Part shown: piece by piece, positions 1 through 8,415 of the stretch
How the letters are laid out: each line of letters opens with the position of its first letter
How positions within the stretch are numbered: position 1 is the first letter of the stretch
From: an uncultured Prochlorococcus sp.
Lineage (GTDB): Bacteria > Cyanobacteriota > Cyanobacteriia > PCC-6307 > Cyanobiaceae
DNA: 39,003 nt
NCBI GenBank assembly: GCA_902535185.1
Contig: CACAST010000010.1
Coordinates: forward strand, 1 to 39,003
Direction of reading: 5' to 3'
Translations under genes and position numbers: made by a program
Notes under the pieces: generated by a model
Seen by the model: the letters and a program-made list of their open reading frames with translations, nothing else
The model's database searches: none
What the model was told of the DNA's origin: nothing

Positions 1-18
1 AATAATGCAACAAATTGA

Positions 19-474
19 TTAACTTGTTACTTCAATATTTACTTCTGCATTTACTTCTGGATGTAATTTTATTTTTGCAGTAAAGGAACCTAAATTATGA
101 ATATCAGGAACAGTAATGTTTCTTCTATCAATTTCTTTTTTAGTTGCCGCTTCTATTGCTTCGGCAACATCCCCATTGGTAACTGTTCCAAAAAGGACAC
201 CATCTTCTCCAACTTGTTTTTTGATAGTGAACCTACCTATTGTAGATAATGCAGTTTGGAAATCTAAAGCTTCTTGCTTTAATTTATCAGCAGCGATTTT
301 TTCTTTTTCTTTCTTTCTTTCAATTTGTTTAAGGACTGCTGGTGTTACATTCATTGCCTTTCCATAAGGAAAAAGAAAATTTCTTGCGTATCCAGGTGCT
401 ACTTCAACTAGATCTCCTTCTTTACCTAGTGATGCGATTGATTCAGTTAATGCGACTTGTACTCTTTTAGCCAT
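19..474 (-). CDS. rplI: 50S ribosomal protein L9
   Basis: Structural protein of the large ribosomal subunit that binds 23S rRNA near the L1 stalk. The product begins [20 protein letters not shown] and carries the L9 signature [16 protein letters not shown] near residues 26-41, followed by the long linker helix rich in K/E (about 50-75) and a C-terminal domain ending EVNIEVTS. I chose the ATG at 474 (151 codons) because it gives the usual L9 N-terminus; an in-frame ATG at 489 would add only MFNIF. The gene lies 20 bases after desC on the same strand and is probably cotranscribed with it. Family assignment is firm; the operon is inferred from spacing. Confidence 0.97.
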   Translation of the reverse strand: MAKRVQVALTESIASLGKEGDLVEVAPGYARNFLFPYGKAMNVTPAVLKQIERKKEKEKIAADKLKQEALDFQTALSTIGRFTIKKQVGEDGVLFGTVTNGDVAEAIEAATKKEIDRRNITVPDIHNLGSFTAKIKLHPEVNAEVNIEVTS

Positions 475-478
475 GAAA

Positions 479-492
479 ATATTGAACAATAT
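479..492. repeat. Short inverted repeat just upstream of rplI
   Basis: ATATTG-AA-CAATAT, 6-base arms around a 2-base centre; as RNA it could form a 5-bp stem with a 4-base loop. It sits between the desC stop and the rplI ATG, where it would overlap the ribosome-binding area of rplI. It could tune rplI translation or be chance in AT-rich DNA. Confidence 0.25.
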
Positions 493-494
493 AG

Positions 495-1433
495 TTAATA
501 ATAAGACCTAGAGGGTAACTTTACTTTTTTTGCAAGTCCAAATTTTGCAAGAATCTTAATATGTTCCCATGTTATATCTATCTGACCTCTAAATAATCCT
601 TGTTTTGCCGAATTGGGAAATGCATGATGATTATTATGCCAACCTTCTCCAAATGTTAATGCAGCAACCCACGCATTGTTTTTAGATGAGTCACCACTTT
701 CAAATGGTGCTTTACCCCAACAATGCGTCGCGGAGTTAACTAGCCAAGTTATGTGATAAACAACCACAAGCCTCAACGGAATTCCCCAAAGGACTAGAGC
801 CCATCCTCCAACTCCTAATTTTTGACCTATTGCGTACAAAGAAAGTCCAATAGGAATTTGTAAGAATAAAAAATACTTATTTAAAAATCTATAGTATGGA
901 TCTTTGATTAAATCTGCACTTAGTTTTGGAACGGCTTTTAGTGCTTCTACGTCTTTAAACATCCAACCCATATGACTCCACCAAAACCCCTTTTTACTAT
1001 TGTGATGATCTACTTCAGTATCTGAAAAAGAGTGGTGATGCCTATGTAAACCTACCCAATCTATTGGTCCATGCTGGCAACTTATTGCTCCACAGGTAGC
1101 AAAAAATCTTTCTAACCATCTTGGTACAATGAACGATCTGTGTGATAACAATCTGTGATATCCAAGGGTGACTCCTAAACAAGCAGTTACCCAATAAAAA
1201 AATAATAATGAAGTGACTGCAGGGAGACTCCAAAATTTTGGTTGTATAGCTATAAGAGAAAGAATATGGATTGCAACCATAAAAACTATTGTTCCCCACG
1301 TTTTATGTAGTCTTGGAGGATATCTTTTTGTATGACTTGAAGGCTCAAGTAATTTTTCTGAGAGTTCTATAACTTTTTCAGCTGGAACAGGTTTTTTTAA
1401 TTTTGCTGTTTCTTGGAAAATTACTGAATTCAT
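495..1433 (-). CDS. desC: Acyl-lipid delta-9 fatty acid desaturase
   Basis: Membrane di-iron enzyme that puts the first double bond into acyl chains of thylakoid and plasma-membrane glycerolipids, using ferredoxin in cyanobacteria. The three histidine boxes are all visible: HRLLSH (93-98), HRHHH (130-134) and HNNHH (266-270, within [12 protein letters not shown]). Hydrophobic segments occur at about 46-64, 71-92 and 188-230. The length, 312 aa, fits the family. It is followed closely by rplI and is divergent from the unknown gene at 1509 across a 75-base spacer. The delta-9 call rests on the DesC-like box spacing; these cyanobacteria often carry several desC paralogues, so the exact positional specificity is inferred. 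Confidence 0.87.
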   Translation of the reverse strand: MNSVIFQETAKLKKPVPAEKVIELSEKLLEPSSHTKRYPPRLHKTWGTIVFMVAIHILSLIAIQPKFWSLPAVTSLLFFYWVTACLGVTLGYHRLLSHRSFIVPRWLERFFATCGAISCQHGPIDWVGLHRHHHSFSDTEVDHHNSKKGFWWSHMGWMFKDVEALKAVPKLSADLIKDPYYRFLNKYFLFLQIPIGLSLYAIGQKLGVGGWALVLWGIPLRLVVVYHITWLVNSATHCWGKAPFESGDSSKNNAWVAALTFGEGWHNNHHAFPNSAKQGLFRGQIDITWEHIKILAKFGLAKKVKLPSRSYY

Positions 1434-1475
1434 GATATTGAAATACTATTTTCAAAATTACCGATATGTAATATT

Positions 1476-1488
1476 ATCATACTATACT
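1476..1488. promoter_or_regulatory. Possible divergent -10 elements between desC and the 1509 gene
   Basis: The 75-base divergent spacer contains TATACT at 1483-1488 on the plus strand (about 20 bases before the GTG at 1509) and TATGAT at 1476-1481 on the minus strand (toward desC). No convincing -35 is visible for either. Position and match are suggestive only, as AT-rich DNA yields such hexamers often. Confidence 0.3.
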
Positions 1489-1508
1489 ATTGATAAGTTT
1501 CATTATCT

Positions 1509-2207
1509 GTGAGTCTCGGATATCGCGATAAATTATCTAGAGGTCGAAGGGCTATGGCTCATTTGATACACCTCTGGCATGAAAGAAATGGTTGGTCTCA
1601 CAGAGTATTGCCACTACTTTCAGAAGTTCTTGACTTAGGTAAAGTTCATAATTCGCAAATTTCTAACCTTAGGAATGGTAAGTTATCTTCGCCAGGTCCT
1701 GAAGTTTTTCTTGCTTTAGCTCAAGTTAATACGATTCTTGATCAAGGTATTGAAAAAATCAGGGATCGTTTTGAAAGTGATTACCCAGAGTTATGGAAAT
1801 CTTTGGAAGAGTCTGCACTACCCTTAAAAAATGATTCTGGTAATCCATTGTCGGCTGGTGAGTTATTTGAGATATTTTCAGGATTAAAACCTCTACCTTC
1901 ATCTTTTGACTGGTACATACAAGATGAAGAAGCTTCTGCTTTAAGTGATGCTCTTTCAGTACATTTTTGTCAGAATAAGGCTTGGAGATCATGTAAAATG
2001 CAGGTAATGGAAGCATATGCCGTCAATAAATCTGCCCGTAGAGAACGTTTTGCTGAGGTAATAGCAGGAATTAGAGATTATACGGCAGAAGAACTAGATG
2101 GAGAACTTCTTGATTTATATGAGGCTTCAAAAAAACTTTCTTATTTTCAGGGTATGGGACCCAATGCTTTCCTCGCAGAATTAAGAAATTTAGCTTTTGA
2201 AAAATAA
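1509..2207 (+). CDS. Conserved-type unknown protein with HTH-like N-terminal segment
   Basis: I do not recognise a named family. The 232-residue product has no signal peptide or membrane segment. Residues about 28-75 (RVLPLLSEVLDLGKVHNSQ, then ISNLRNGKLSSPGPEVFLAL) resemble an XRE-type helix-turn-helix: a helix, a turn, a recognition-like stretch S-Q-I-S-N-L-R-N-G-K, then P-G-P-E and another helix. The rest is mixed charged, with a W-rich middle (SFDWYIQDEE). The first start is a GTG at 1509; an internal ATG at 1554 (MAHLIHLW) would remove 15 residues (basic RDKLSRGRR). It is divergent from desC and lies 18 bases before the PLP enzyme gene, so it probably heads the cluster running to gcvP. 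DNA binding is inference from the local pattern only. Confidence 0.8.
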   Translation: MSLGYRDKLSRGRRAMAHLIHLWHERNGWSHRVLPLLSEVLDLGKVHNSQISNLRNGKLSSPGPEVFLALAQVNTILDQGIEKIRDRFESDYPELWKSLEESALPLKNDSGNPLSAGELFEIFSGLKPLPSSFDWYIQDEEASALSDALSVHFCQNKAWRSCKMQVMEAYAVNKSARRERFAEVIAGIRDYTAEELDGELLDLYEASKKLSYFQGMGPNAFLAELRNLAFEK

Positions 2208-2225
2208 CATGAATTTGCATCATAA

Positions 2226-3518
2226 ATGACTCTTGACAATAACTTAAAACTGGCTGAAAACGCTGTTCTTTCTGTCGAAGAGAGTTTAAGTAAAGTTTTT
2301 CAAGAAAGATCCAATCAGGTTTTCCAGAAATTAGAAAATATTTTGACAATTTTTAAGGAAGAAAAAGTTTCTACTAGTCATTTCAATCAATCTTCTGGTA
2401 GTGGTAATGATGATATATCTAGAGAAAAAATTGATGCGGTTTTTGCAAGATTGTTTCTTGCTGAAAAGGCTGCTGTGAGGATGCAATTTGTAAGTGGAAC
2501 GCATGCAATAAGTTCTGTCTTATTTGGAATTCTTAGACCTGGAGATGTAATGTTATCTCTTACAGGACAACCATATGACACGTTAGAAGAAGTCATAGGA
2601 ATAAGGGGAGGAGGAAAAGGCTCACTTAAAGATTTTGACATTGAATATAAGCAAATAAATATCTGCGAGAATTTTGATTCCTTTGAAGAAAAAATTGTTC
2701 ATTCTTTTGAAGAAAATTCATGCAAATTAGTATTCATACAAAAAAGTTGTGGATATAGTTGGAGAAAGTCTCTTACGAATAATCAGATAGAGAAAATTTG
2801 TAGTCTTATACATTCTCTAGATCCTGATTGTATATGTTTTGTTGATAACTGTTATGGGGAGCTTGTTGAAGATAGTGAACCAATTTCTAAGGGGGCAAAT
2901 ATAATTGCTGGATCATTGATTAAAAATTTGGGAGGGACAATCGTTCCTACTGGTGGGTACGTTGCAGGAGATGCAGAGTTGGTTGAGATGGCATGTTCTA
3001 GATTAACGTCACCAGGCATTGGTTCTTCTGCAGGAATAAATTTTGGACTAGGAAGATTAATTTTGCAGGGTTTGTTTTTAGCACCACAAATTGTTCACGA
3101 ATCATTAAAAGGTGCTGATATGGTCGCAGCAGTTTTTAAAAATTTGGGATTTAAGGTTTTACCAGAGCCAGCAACTTATAGATCTGATCTTATTCAGTCA
3201 GTAAGATTGAATAATCCTGATTTGGTACAAAAAGTTTGTCAATCTTTTCAAAATTCTTCTCCAGTAGATTCTTTTCTGAATGTTGTTCCATCATCAATGG
3301 ATGGATATGATTCAAAATTATTAATGGCAGGAGGTACCTTTATTGAAGGAAGTACAAGTGAATTTTCTGCTGATGCCCCTCTAAGAGATCCTTACAATAT
3401 TTTTGTTCAAGGTGGTTCTCACATAGCTCACATCAAACTTGCATTAATTCGATTATTATCTGAATTATTAGAGGAAAAATTAATTTCAAAGGATTCTCTA
3501 CTTCCTTTATCTACTTAA
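2226..3518 (+). CDS. PLP-dependent enzyme, methionine gamma-lyase / 'aluminium resistance' family
   Basis: Fold-type I PLP enzyme of about 430 aa. The probable Schiff-base lysine is K233 in GSLIKNLGGTIVPTGGYVAG, and the cofactor-binding aspartate is D207 in CFVDNCYGE; the phosphate-binding region is SGTHAISSVLFG (90-101). The family (Met_gamma_lyase, often labelled aluminium resistance protein) acts on sulfur-containing amino acids in the few members studied, but the substrate of cyanobacterial members is not established as far as I know. The C-terminal part contains FVQGGSHIAHIKLAL, matching the family end. It is 2 bases before gcvH, so cotranscription is very likely and a link with glycine or one-carbon metabolism can be suspected but not shown. 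Confidence 0.85.
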   Translation: MTLDNNLKLAENAVLSVEESLSKVFQERSNQVFQKLENILTIFKEEKVSTSHFNQSSGSGNDDISREKIDAVFARLFLAEKAAVRMQFVSGTHAISSVLFGILRPGDVMLSLTGQPYDTLEEVIGIRGGGKGSLKDFDIEYKQINICENFDSFEEKIVHSFEENSCKLVFIQKSCGYSWRKSLTNNQIEKICSLIHSLDPDCICFVDNCYGELVEDSEPISKGANIIAGSLIKNLGGTIVPTGGYVAGDAELVEMACSRLTSPGIGSSAGINFGLGRLILQGLFLAPQIVHESLKGADMVAAVFKNLGFKVLPEPATYRSDLIQSVRLNNPDLVQKVCQSFQNSSPVDSFLNVVPSSMDGYDSKLLMAGGTFIEGSTSEFSADAPLRDPYNIFVQGGSHIAHIKLALIRLLSELLEEKLISKDSLLPLST

Positions 3519-3520
3519 TC

Positions 3521-3910
3521 ATGTCTTACAAGTTTCCAGACAACCTCAACTATGCTGATACTCATGAATATGTCTTGGAAGAAAATGGATTATTAAAAAT
3601 TGGAGTTAGTGAATTCGCTATTGATCAATTAGGAGATATTGTTTTTGTTGAATTAGCCGATGAGGGGGCGACTTTAGAGAAAGGCGAGACTTTTGGAACA
3701 ATAGAATCAGTTAAGGCCGTAGAGGAAGTCTATCTGCCTTTTTCAGGAGAAATAGTATCTGTAAATGAAAGTGTTATTGAGAACCCTGAGCTTTTACAGA
3801 ATGATCCGATTGGAGACGGTTGGTTAGTCATTTTGAAACCAGAATCAAAAGCATCAATTGCTGATTTGATGACTTCTGAGGAATATCAATCAAAGGTTGT
3901 ACCAAAATAA
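3521..3910 (+). CDS. gcvH: Glycine cleavage system H protein
   Basis: Small lipoyl carrier that shuttles the aminomethyl group from P protein to T protein and the reduced lipoate to L protein. The lipoylated lysine is K65 in ETFGTIESVKAVEEVYLPF; the flanking GDIVFVELADEG (38-49) and GDGWLV (97-102 region) are typical of H protein. The length, 129 aa, is normal. It starts 2 bases after the PLP enzyme gene and precedes gcvP by 45 bases. In a photosynthetic cell the complex handles glycine from photorespiratory 2-phosphoglycolate and supplies one-carbon units. The T protein gene is not in this window. Confidence 0.98.
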   Translation: MSYKFPDNLNYADTHEYVLEENGLLKIGVSEFAIDQLGDIVFVELADEGATLEKGETFGTIESVKAVEEVYLPFSGEIVSVNESVIENPELLQNDPIGDGWLVILKPESKASIADLMTSEEYQSKVVPK

Positions 3911-3955
3911 GGCAAACTTTTTAAAAAGAGCTATTTTAAAGAAAAATATTTTAAT

Positions 3956-6865
3956 ATGACATCCAAATTTGGGTCTGATTTGTTTATTGATAGGCATCTT
4001 GGGTTAGGAGATAATGATGAAAGAATTATGCTGAACAAGCTTGGTTTCAATAATCTTGATCAATTTATAAATCAAGTTATTCCTGAAGATATTCAGCTTA
4101 AAGATAAATCTTCAGAAATATTGCCCCAAGGTTGTTCAGAAATTGAGGCTTTAAACGAATTAGAAGAGATTGCGAATAAAAATACTAAAATGAGATCACT
4201 TATAGGCCTTGGTTATTATGACAATCATATGCCTAAAGTAATCCAAAGACATGTTCTTGAAAATCCAAGGTGGTATACGTCTTATACTCCATATCAAGCA
4301 GAAATTGCACAAGGAAGATTAGAAGCTCTATTTAATTTTCAGACTATTGTTTGTGAACTAACAGGATTCCCTGTTGCCAATGCATCTTTGTTGGATGAGG
4401 GTACTGCTGCAGCAGAAGCCATGGCCATGAGTTTTTCCGCAAGAAAAAATAAATCTTCAAAAGTCTACTTAGTGGAGTCAAATGTTTTTGATCATACTTT
4501 TAATGTTTTACAAACCAGAGCAAAACCTTTGGGAATATCCTTAAAACGCTTTACTCAAAGCAACCTTCCTAATCATGATGATGTTTTTGGAATGTTGTTG
4601 CAATTACCTGGGAAAAATGGAGAATTATATGATCCTACATTCTTAATATCCCAAGCACATAAATCAGAGATTATTGTTTCGGCATGTATTGATCCACTAG
4701 CACAAGTTTTGATTAAACCAATTTCTGAATTTGGTGTTGATGTAGCAGTGGGGAGTATGCAAAGATTTGGTGTTCCAATGGGTTTTGGTGGCCCCCATGC
4801 AGCATATTTTGCTTGTAGCGAAAAATATAAAAGGCTGATACCTGGAAGAATAGTTGGGCAAACTCTATCTAAAAATGGAGAAAAGTCACTAAGACTAGCA
4901 TTGCAAACAAGAGAGCAACATATTAGAAGGGAAAAGGCTACTAGTAATATTTGTACTGCTCAATCTTTGTTAGCCATAATTGCTTCTTTTTATGCTATTT
5001 ATCATGGACCATCTGGATTGACGCAAATTGCTAAGAGATTAGTTGAGTTGAGAATAAATTTAGAATCAAGTTTAGCTGCTTTAGGTTTTGATATACCTGA
5101 TGGGATTAGATTCGATAGTGTTGATGTTTATTCTGAGCACTCCCAGAGGATCCATAATGAAGCTTTAAAAAATGGTTATAACTTAAGAATTTTGCCTTTG
5201 GGATCAACTATTGAAAATTCAACTGGCTTTGGGATCTCTTTAGATGAGCTTAGTAATGAAAAAGAAATAAAAGATATTTTGACTTTCATAGCAAACCTTA
5301 TAGAAAAAGAAGAAGATTTAGAACATATAAAATTTGATAAAGAATTTCATTTTGAAAGTTTTGCTTTGAGATCCAGTACATGGATGCAGCAAGATATATT
5401 CACAAATTACCAAAGTGAAACTGAATTAATGAGATATATATTCCGACTTGCAGAAAAAGATTTTTCTTTGGTAGATGGGATGATGCCATTGGGAAGCTGT
5501 ACCATGAAGTTAAATTCTGCAGCAGAGTTAAATCCAGTCTCTTGGGCTAATCTATCTTCCATTCATCCTTTTTCCCCACCAGATCAAACTAAAGGCTATT
5601 CAAAAATTATATCTGACCTAGAAAAATGGATAAGTGAGATTGTTGGTTTAAAATCAGTTTCTTTTCAACCAAATGCCGGCTCTCAAGGAGAGTTTGCAGG
5701 TTTATTGGCAATAAATTCTTATTTTGAATCAAAAGGTGAACTGTTAAGAAAAAAATGTTTAATTCCAAAAAGTGCTCATGGAACAAATCCTGCTAGTGCA
5801 GTTATGGCAGGTTTTGACGTGTTAACTGTTGAATGTGATGACGAAGGAAATATTGATTTTCAAGATTTGTCAATCAAGGTCAAGAAATTTGATAACCAAA
5901 TAGGGGCTCTTATGTTGACCTATCCCTCTACTCATGGAGTTTTTGAATTACAAATCAGAAAGATATGTGATTTAATTCACGCTGTGGGAGGATTTGTCTA
6001 TTTAGACGGAGCAAATTTGAATGCTCAGGTTGGATTATGTAAACCGGGGAATTATGGTGTTGATGTTTGTCATTTGAATTTACATAAAACATTCTGCATT
6101 CCACATGGAGGAGGAGGTCCAGGAGTAGGTCCAGTTGCTGCATCAGATACTTTAAGCCCATTTCTTCCTACCCATTCTTTAATGGATAATAATTTATCTA
6201 TTAGTTCCAATTACGTATCTTCTGCTAAGCATGGGAGTGCAAGTATTCTTCCAATAAGTTGGATGTACATAAAAATGGCTGGTTTTAGTGGTTTGCGGAA
6301 AGCAACTGCGCATGCAATTTTATCTGCAAATTATATTGCGCATTCTTTAAAGCATAAATTCAAGATTCTTTATAAAGGAAAAAATAATTTTGTCGCACAT
6401 GAATGTATTTTAGATTTTAGGGATTTAAAATCCAAAACTGGTTTGAGCGTAAATGATTTAGCTAAACGATTGATAGATTATAGTTTTCATGCCCCAACTA
6501 TAAGTTGGCCTGTTCCAGAGACGATAATGATAGAGCCTACTGAAAGTGAAAGTTTGGTTGAATTGGATAGATTTTGCGAGGCTATGCTATTGATTGGAGA
6601 AGAAATCAGCGAAATAGAAAAACATGTTGCATTAAAGAATAATAATGTAATAAGTAACGCTCCCCATACCCTGAAAGAGTTAATTGCTGATAATTGGAAT
6701 TATCCTTATTCAAAAGAAAAAGCTTCTTTTCCTTATAAAACTCCAACGTCTATTAAGTTTTGGTCTTCAGTTTCTAGGATCAATAATGCATATGGCGACC
6801 GCAATTTAATTTGTTCTTGCAATGTAAATCAAGGCGAGATTTTCGAAGAAAAAAAATGTGCTTAA
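3956..6865 (+). CDS. gcvP: Glycine dehydrogenase (decarboxylating), P protein
   Basis: Large PLP enzyme that decarboxylates glycine and loads the aminomethyl group on the lipoate of GcvH. It is a single 969-residue chain, i.e. the fused cyanobacterial/bacterial type rather than the split P1/P2 type. The N-terminal half has FIDRHLG and YTPYQAEIAQGRLEALFNFQ (residues about 117-136); the C-terminal half carries the PLP lysine K711 in HLNLHKTFCIPHGGGGPG with the glycine-rich stretch behind it, and MMPLGSCTMKLN (about 507-518). It follows gcvH by 45 bases with no strong terminator visible, so the two are probably cotranscribed. The end WSSVSRINNAYGDRNLIC is the usual C-terminus. Confidence 0.98.
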   Translation: MTSKFGSDLFIDRHLGLGDNDERIMLNKLGFNNLDQFINQVIPEDIQLKDKSSEILPQGCSEIEALNELEEIANKNTKMRSLIGLGYYDNHMPKVIQRHVLENPRWYTSYTPYQAEIAQGRLEALFNFQTIVCELTGFPVANASLLDEGTAAAEAMAMSFSARKNKSSKVYLVESNVFDHTFNVLQTRAKPLGISLKRFTQSNLPNHDDVFGMLLQLPGKNGELYDPTFLISQAHKSEIIVSACIDPLAQVLIKPISEFGVDVAVGSMQRFGVPMGFGGPHAAYFACSEKYKRLIPGRIVGQTLSKNGEKSLRLALQTREQHIRREKATSNICTAQSLLAIIASFYAIYHGPSGLTQIAKRLVELRINLESSLAALGFDIPDGIRFDSVDVYSEHSQRIHNEALKNGYNLRILPLGSTIENSTGFGISLDELSNEKEIKDILTFIANLIEKEEDLEHIKFDKEFHFESFALRSSTWMQQDIFTNYQSETELMRYIFRLAEKDFSLVDGMMPLGSCTMKLNSAAELNPVSWANLSSIHPFSPPDQTKGYSKIISDLEKWISEIVGLKSVSFQPNAGSQGEFAGLLAINSYFESKGELLRKKCLIPKSAHGTNPASAVMAGFDVLTVECDDEGNIDFQDLSIKVKKFDNQIGALMLTYPSTHGVFELQIRKICDLIHAVGGFVYLDGANLNAQVGLCKPGNYGVDVCHLNLHKTFCIPHGGGGPGVGPVAASDTLSPFLPTHSLMDNNLSISSNYVSSAKHGSASILPISWMYIKMAGFSGLRKATAHAILSANYIAHSLKHKFKILYKGKNNFVAHECILDFRDLKSKTGLSVNDLAKRLIDYSFHAPTISWPVPETIMIEPTESESLVELDRFCEAMLLIGEEISEIEKHVALKNNNVISNAPHTLKELIADNWNYPYSKEKASFPYKTPTSIKFWSSVSRINNAYGDRNLICSCNVNQGEIFEEKKCA

Positions 6866-6994
6866 AGGACTAGCGTCCCTATATTTACTTAGTTATTATT
6901 AGTGAGAATAAAAATTTAATATTTTCTTATAGAATTTTTTTAAATTTTTTTATTAAAATATTCGAGCATCAAATTTTTTGGGGTATTTGAAGCT

Positions 6995-7243
6995 ATGACC
7001 AAAGATTTCAAATCTGGTAATGTTAAGCACCTGCCAGTTAAAAACGTAGATTTACCAAATTTTGTCAATAATTTTTCAGGAGATAACTCAAACATTTGTT
7101 CTATTGAGGGAACTAATGTTATAAGAGTACCCTTTGGTAAAAAATTTTCTAAGAAAAAAAGGCCTGAAAAGAATCAAAATATCGCTACTCTAATACTTCC
7201 TTTAAGTTCGTATAATAATCCCACGCCTCCACACGTAGCATAA
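6995..7243 (+). CDS. Small unknown protein, 82 aa
   Basis: I do not recognise this protein. It is hydrophilic, with no signal peptide or membrane helix, a basic patch KKFSKKKRPEKNQN (about 48-61) and a proline-containing end (NNPTPPHVA). Its ATG at 6995 follows a 129-base spacer after gcvP that is almost all A/T, plus the sequence GGGGTATTTGAAGCT just before the start. It is the only plausible gene between gcvP and sqdX; codon use (A/T-ending, no rare runs) looks like the neighbours. Its stop codon lies inside a perfect inverted repeat shared with the end of sqdX. Real gene likely, function unknown; it may be restricted to picocyanobacteria. Confidence 0.6.
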   Translation: MTKDFKSGNVKHLPVKNVDLPNFVNNFSGDNSNICSIEGTNVIRVPFGKKFSKKKRPEKNQNIATLILPLSSYNNPTPPHVA

Positions 7244-7260
7244 TTAAGATTATCTTAATT
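7242..7260. terminator. Inverted repeat spanning two convergent stop codons (possible bidirectional terminator)
   Basis: AATTAAGAT-T-ATCTTAATT: perfect 9-base arms around one T (as RNA, an 8-bp stem with a 3-base loop). It overlaps the TAA of the small ORF (7241-7243) and the TAA of sqdX (7255-7257 complement). The symmetry serves both strands, but the stem has only one G:C pair per arm, so it would be a weak terminator. Confidence 0.4.
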
Positions 7261-8388
7261 TATTTCTTTGAGAGTATCTGCATAATAATTTTGTAATTGT
7301 AGTGTTGCTTGATTCCAATCCCATTTTTCTGCTTCGTTTCGTGCCTCTTTTCTCATAACTTCTCTTTTATCTGCATTCTCTAGAATTTTTTTTGTCGCTT
7401 CAATCAAACTTTGTTCCCCATTATCTTTTTCATCAGGATCATATAAACAACCATTTATCCCATCGCTAATAATATCTGGAATCCCCCCTTTGTTGGCTCC
7501 GATAACTGGACATCCTGCTGCCATTGCTTCTAGTAAAACTAACCCAAGTGTTTCTGTACTAGATGGAAATAAAAATATATCTCCAGAGGCATAGGCGCTA
7601 GCAAGTTCATCGCCAGATAAGTATCCTATGAAATTAGTCTTTGTATTTTCGAAGATTTTTTCAAGCTGGTTTCTATATGGTCCGTCACCTACAAGTGCTA
7701 GGCAAGCATTAGGAATACTTTCTAAGACTGGTTTAATTCTCTCAATTTGTTTTTCTGCTGATAATCTTCCTACATAAATCAATAAGTAATTAGCGTCGTT
7801 ATGTACCCCAAATAATTTTTTTCTCATTTTCTCACTTCTCAAATCTGGTCTGAAACTGAGAGTATCTACTCCCCTTTGCCATAGAGCAGTTCTTTGAATA
7901 CCTTTATCTTTTAACTCATTGACCATAGCGGTGGAAGTACATAAATTTAACAAGGCTTGATTATGAGCTGCTTTAAGTAATTCCCACAAAAGTGGCTCTA
8001 ACATACCCATACCGTAATGTTCCAGATATTTTGGAAGATGAGTATGGTAACTGGCAATTAAAGGAATATTATTAGTTTTCGCTAACCATATGCCACCTAA
8101 GCCAAGTACAGCTGGATTAACAACATGTATCAAATCCGGGTTAAATTTTTCTAACTTATCTGAGACTGCAGGACCCGGCAATCCAAGCTTCAACTCTGGG
8201 TATAAGGGTAATGGCATTGCAGCAACTCCAACTACAGTTGCACCCATATATGATTCTGGACACCCTTCTGGACAAAAAATTATAACTTCATCACCATTTT
8301 TTATTAAAAATTCAATCGTTTTAGTCAGTCTTGTGACTATGCCATCAACTTTAGGTAAAAAAGTTTCAGTAAACAATGCAATTTTCAC
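7255..8388 (-). CDS. sqdX: Sulfoquinovosyl-diacylglycerol synthase, GT4 glycosyltransferase
   Basis: Transfers sulfoquinovose from UDP-sulfoquinovose to diacylglycerol, the last step in making the thylakoid sulfolipid SQDG. The 377-residue protein has a GT-B/GT4 layout: N-terminal acceptor half starting MKIALFTETFLPKVDGIV, with HTHLPKYLEHYG (115-126); C-terminal donor half with YVGRLSAEKQ (205-214) and the E-x7-E pair E279/E287 in STETLGLVLLEAMAAGCPV. It is placed 27 bases after sqdB on the same strand, the expected partner. SQDG replaces phospholipid in phosphate-poor ocean water, a known trait of marine picocyanobacteria. Regulation is not visible in the sequence. Confidence 0.95.
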   Translation of the reverse strand: MKIALFTETFLPKVDGIVTRLTKTIEFLIKNGDEVIIFCPEGCPESYMGATVVGVAAMPLPLYPELKLGLPGPAVSDKLEKFNPDLIHVVNPAVLGLGGIWLAKTNNIPLIASYHTHLPKYLEHYGMGMLEPLLWELLKAAHNQALLNLCTSTAMVNELKDKGIQRTALWQRGVDTLSFRPDLRSEKMRKKLFGVHNDANYLLIYVGRLSAEKQIERIKPVLESIPNACLALVGDGPYRNQLEKIFENTKTNFIGYLSGDELASAYASGDIFLFPSSTETLGLVLLEAMAAGCPVIGANKGGIPDIISDGINGCLYDPDEKDNGEQSLIEATKKILENADKREVMRKEARNEAEKWDWNQATLQLQNYYADTLKEIN

Positions 8389-8415
8389 TTTCTTAAGTTA
8401 ACTATTTTAGGAATT

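Noticed and set aside
116-367. Plus-strand ORF of 83 codons with hydrophobic content
   Set aside because: It lies wholly inside rplI on the other strand; rplI is unmistakable, and the ORF has no promoter or independent support.
1042-1299. Minus-strand ORF overlapping desC in another frame
   Set aside because: Contained in desC, whose three histidine boxes prove the real frame; composition is typical of an out-of-frame shadow.
2208-2225. Glycine riboswitch upstream of the gcv genes
   Set aside because: The spacers before the PLP gene (18 bases), gcvH (2) and gcvP (45) are too short for an aptamer, and the 75 bases before 1509 show no such fold.
2071-2349. Minus-strand ORF of 92 codons across the 1509/2226 gene junction
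   Set aside because: It is antisense to two well-supported genes and shows no family motif.
6866-6879. GGAC-TAGC-GTCC hairpin after gcvP as an intrinsic terminator
   Set aside because: Only four base pairs and no T-tract follows; too weak to call.
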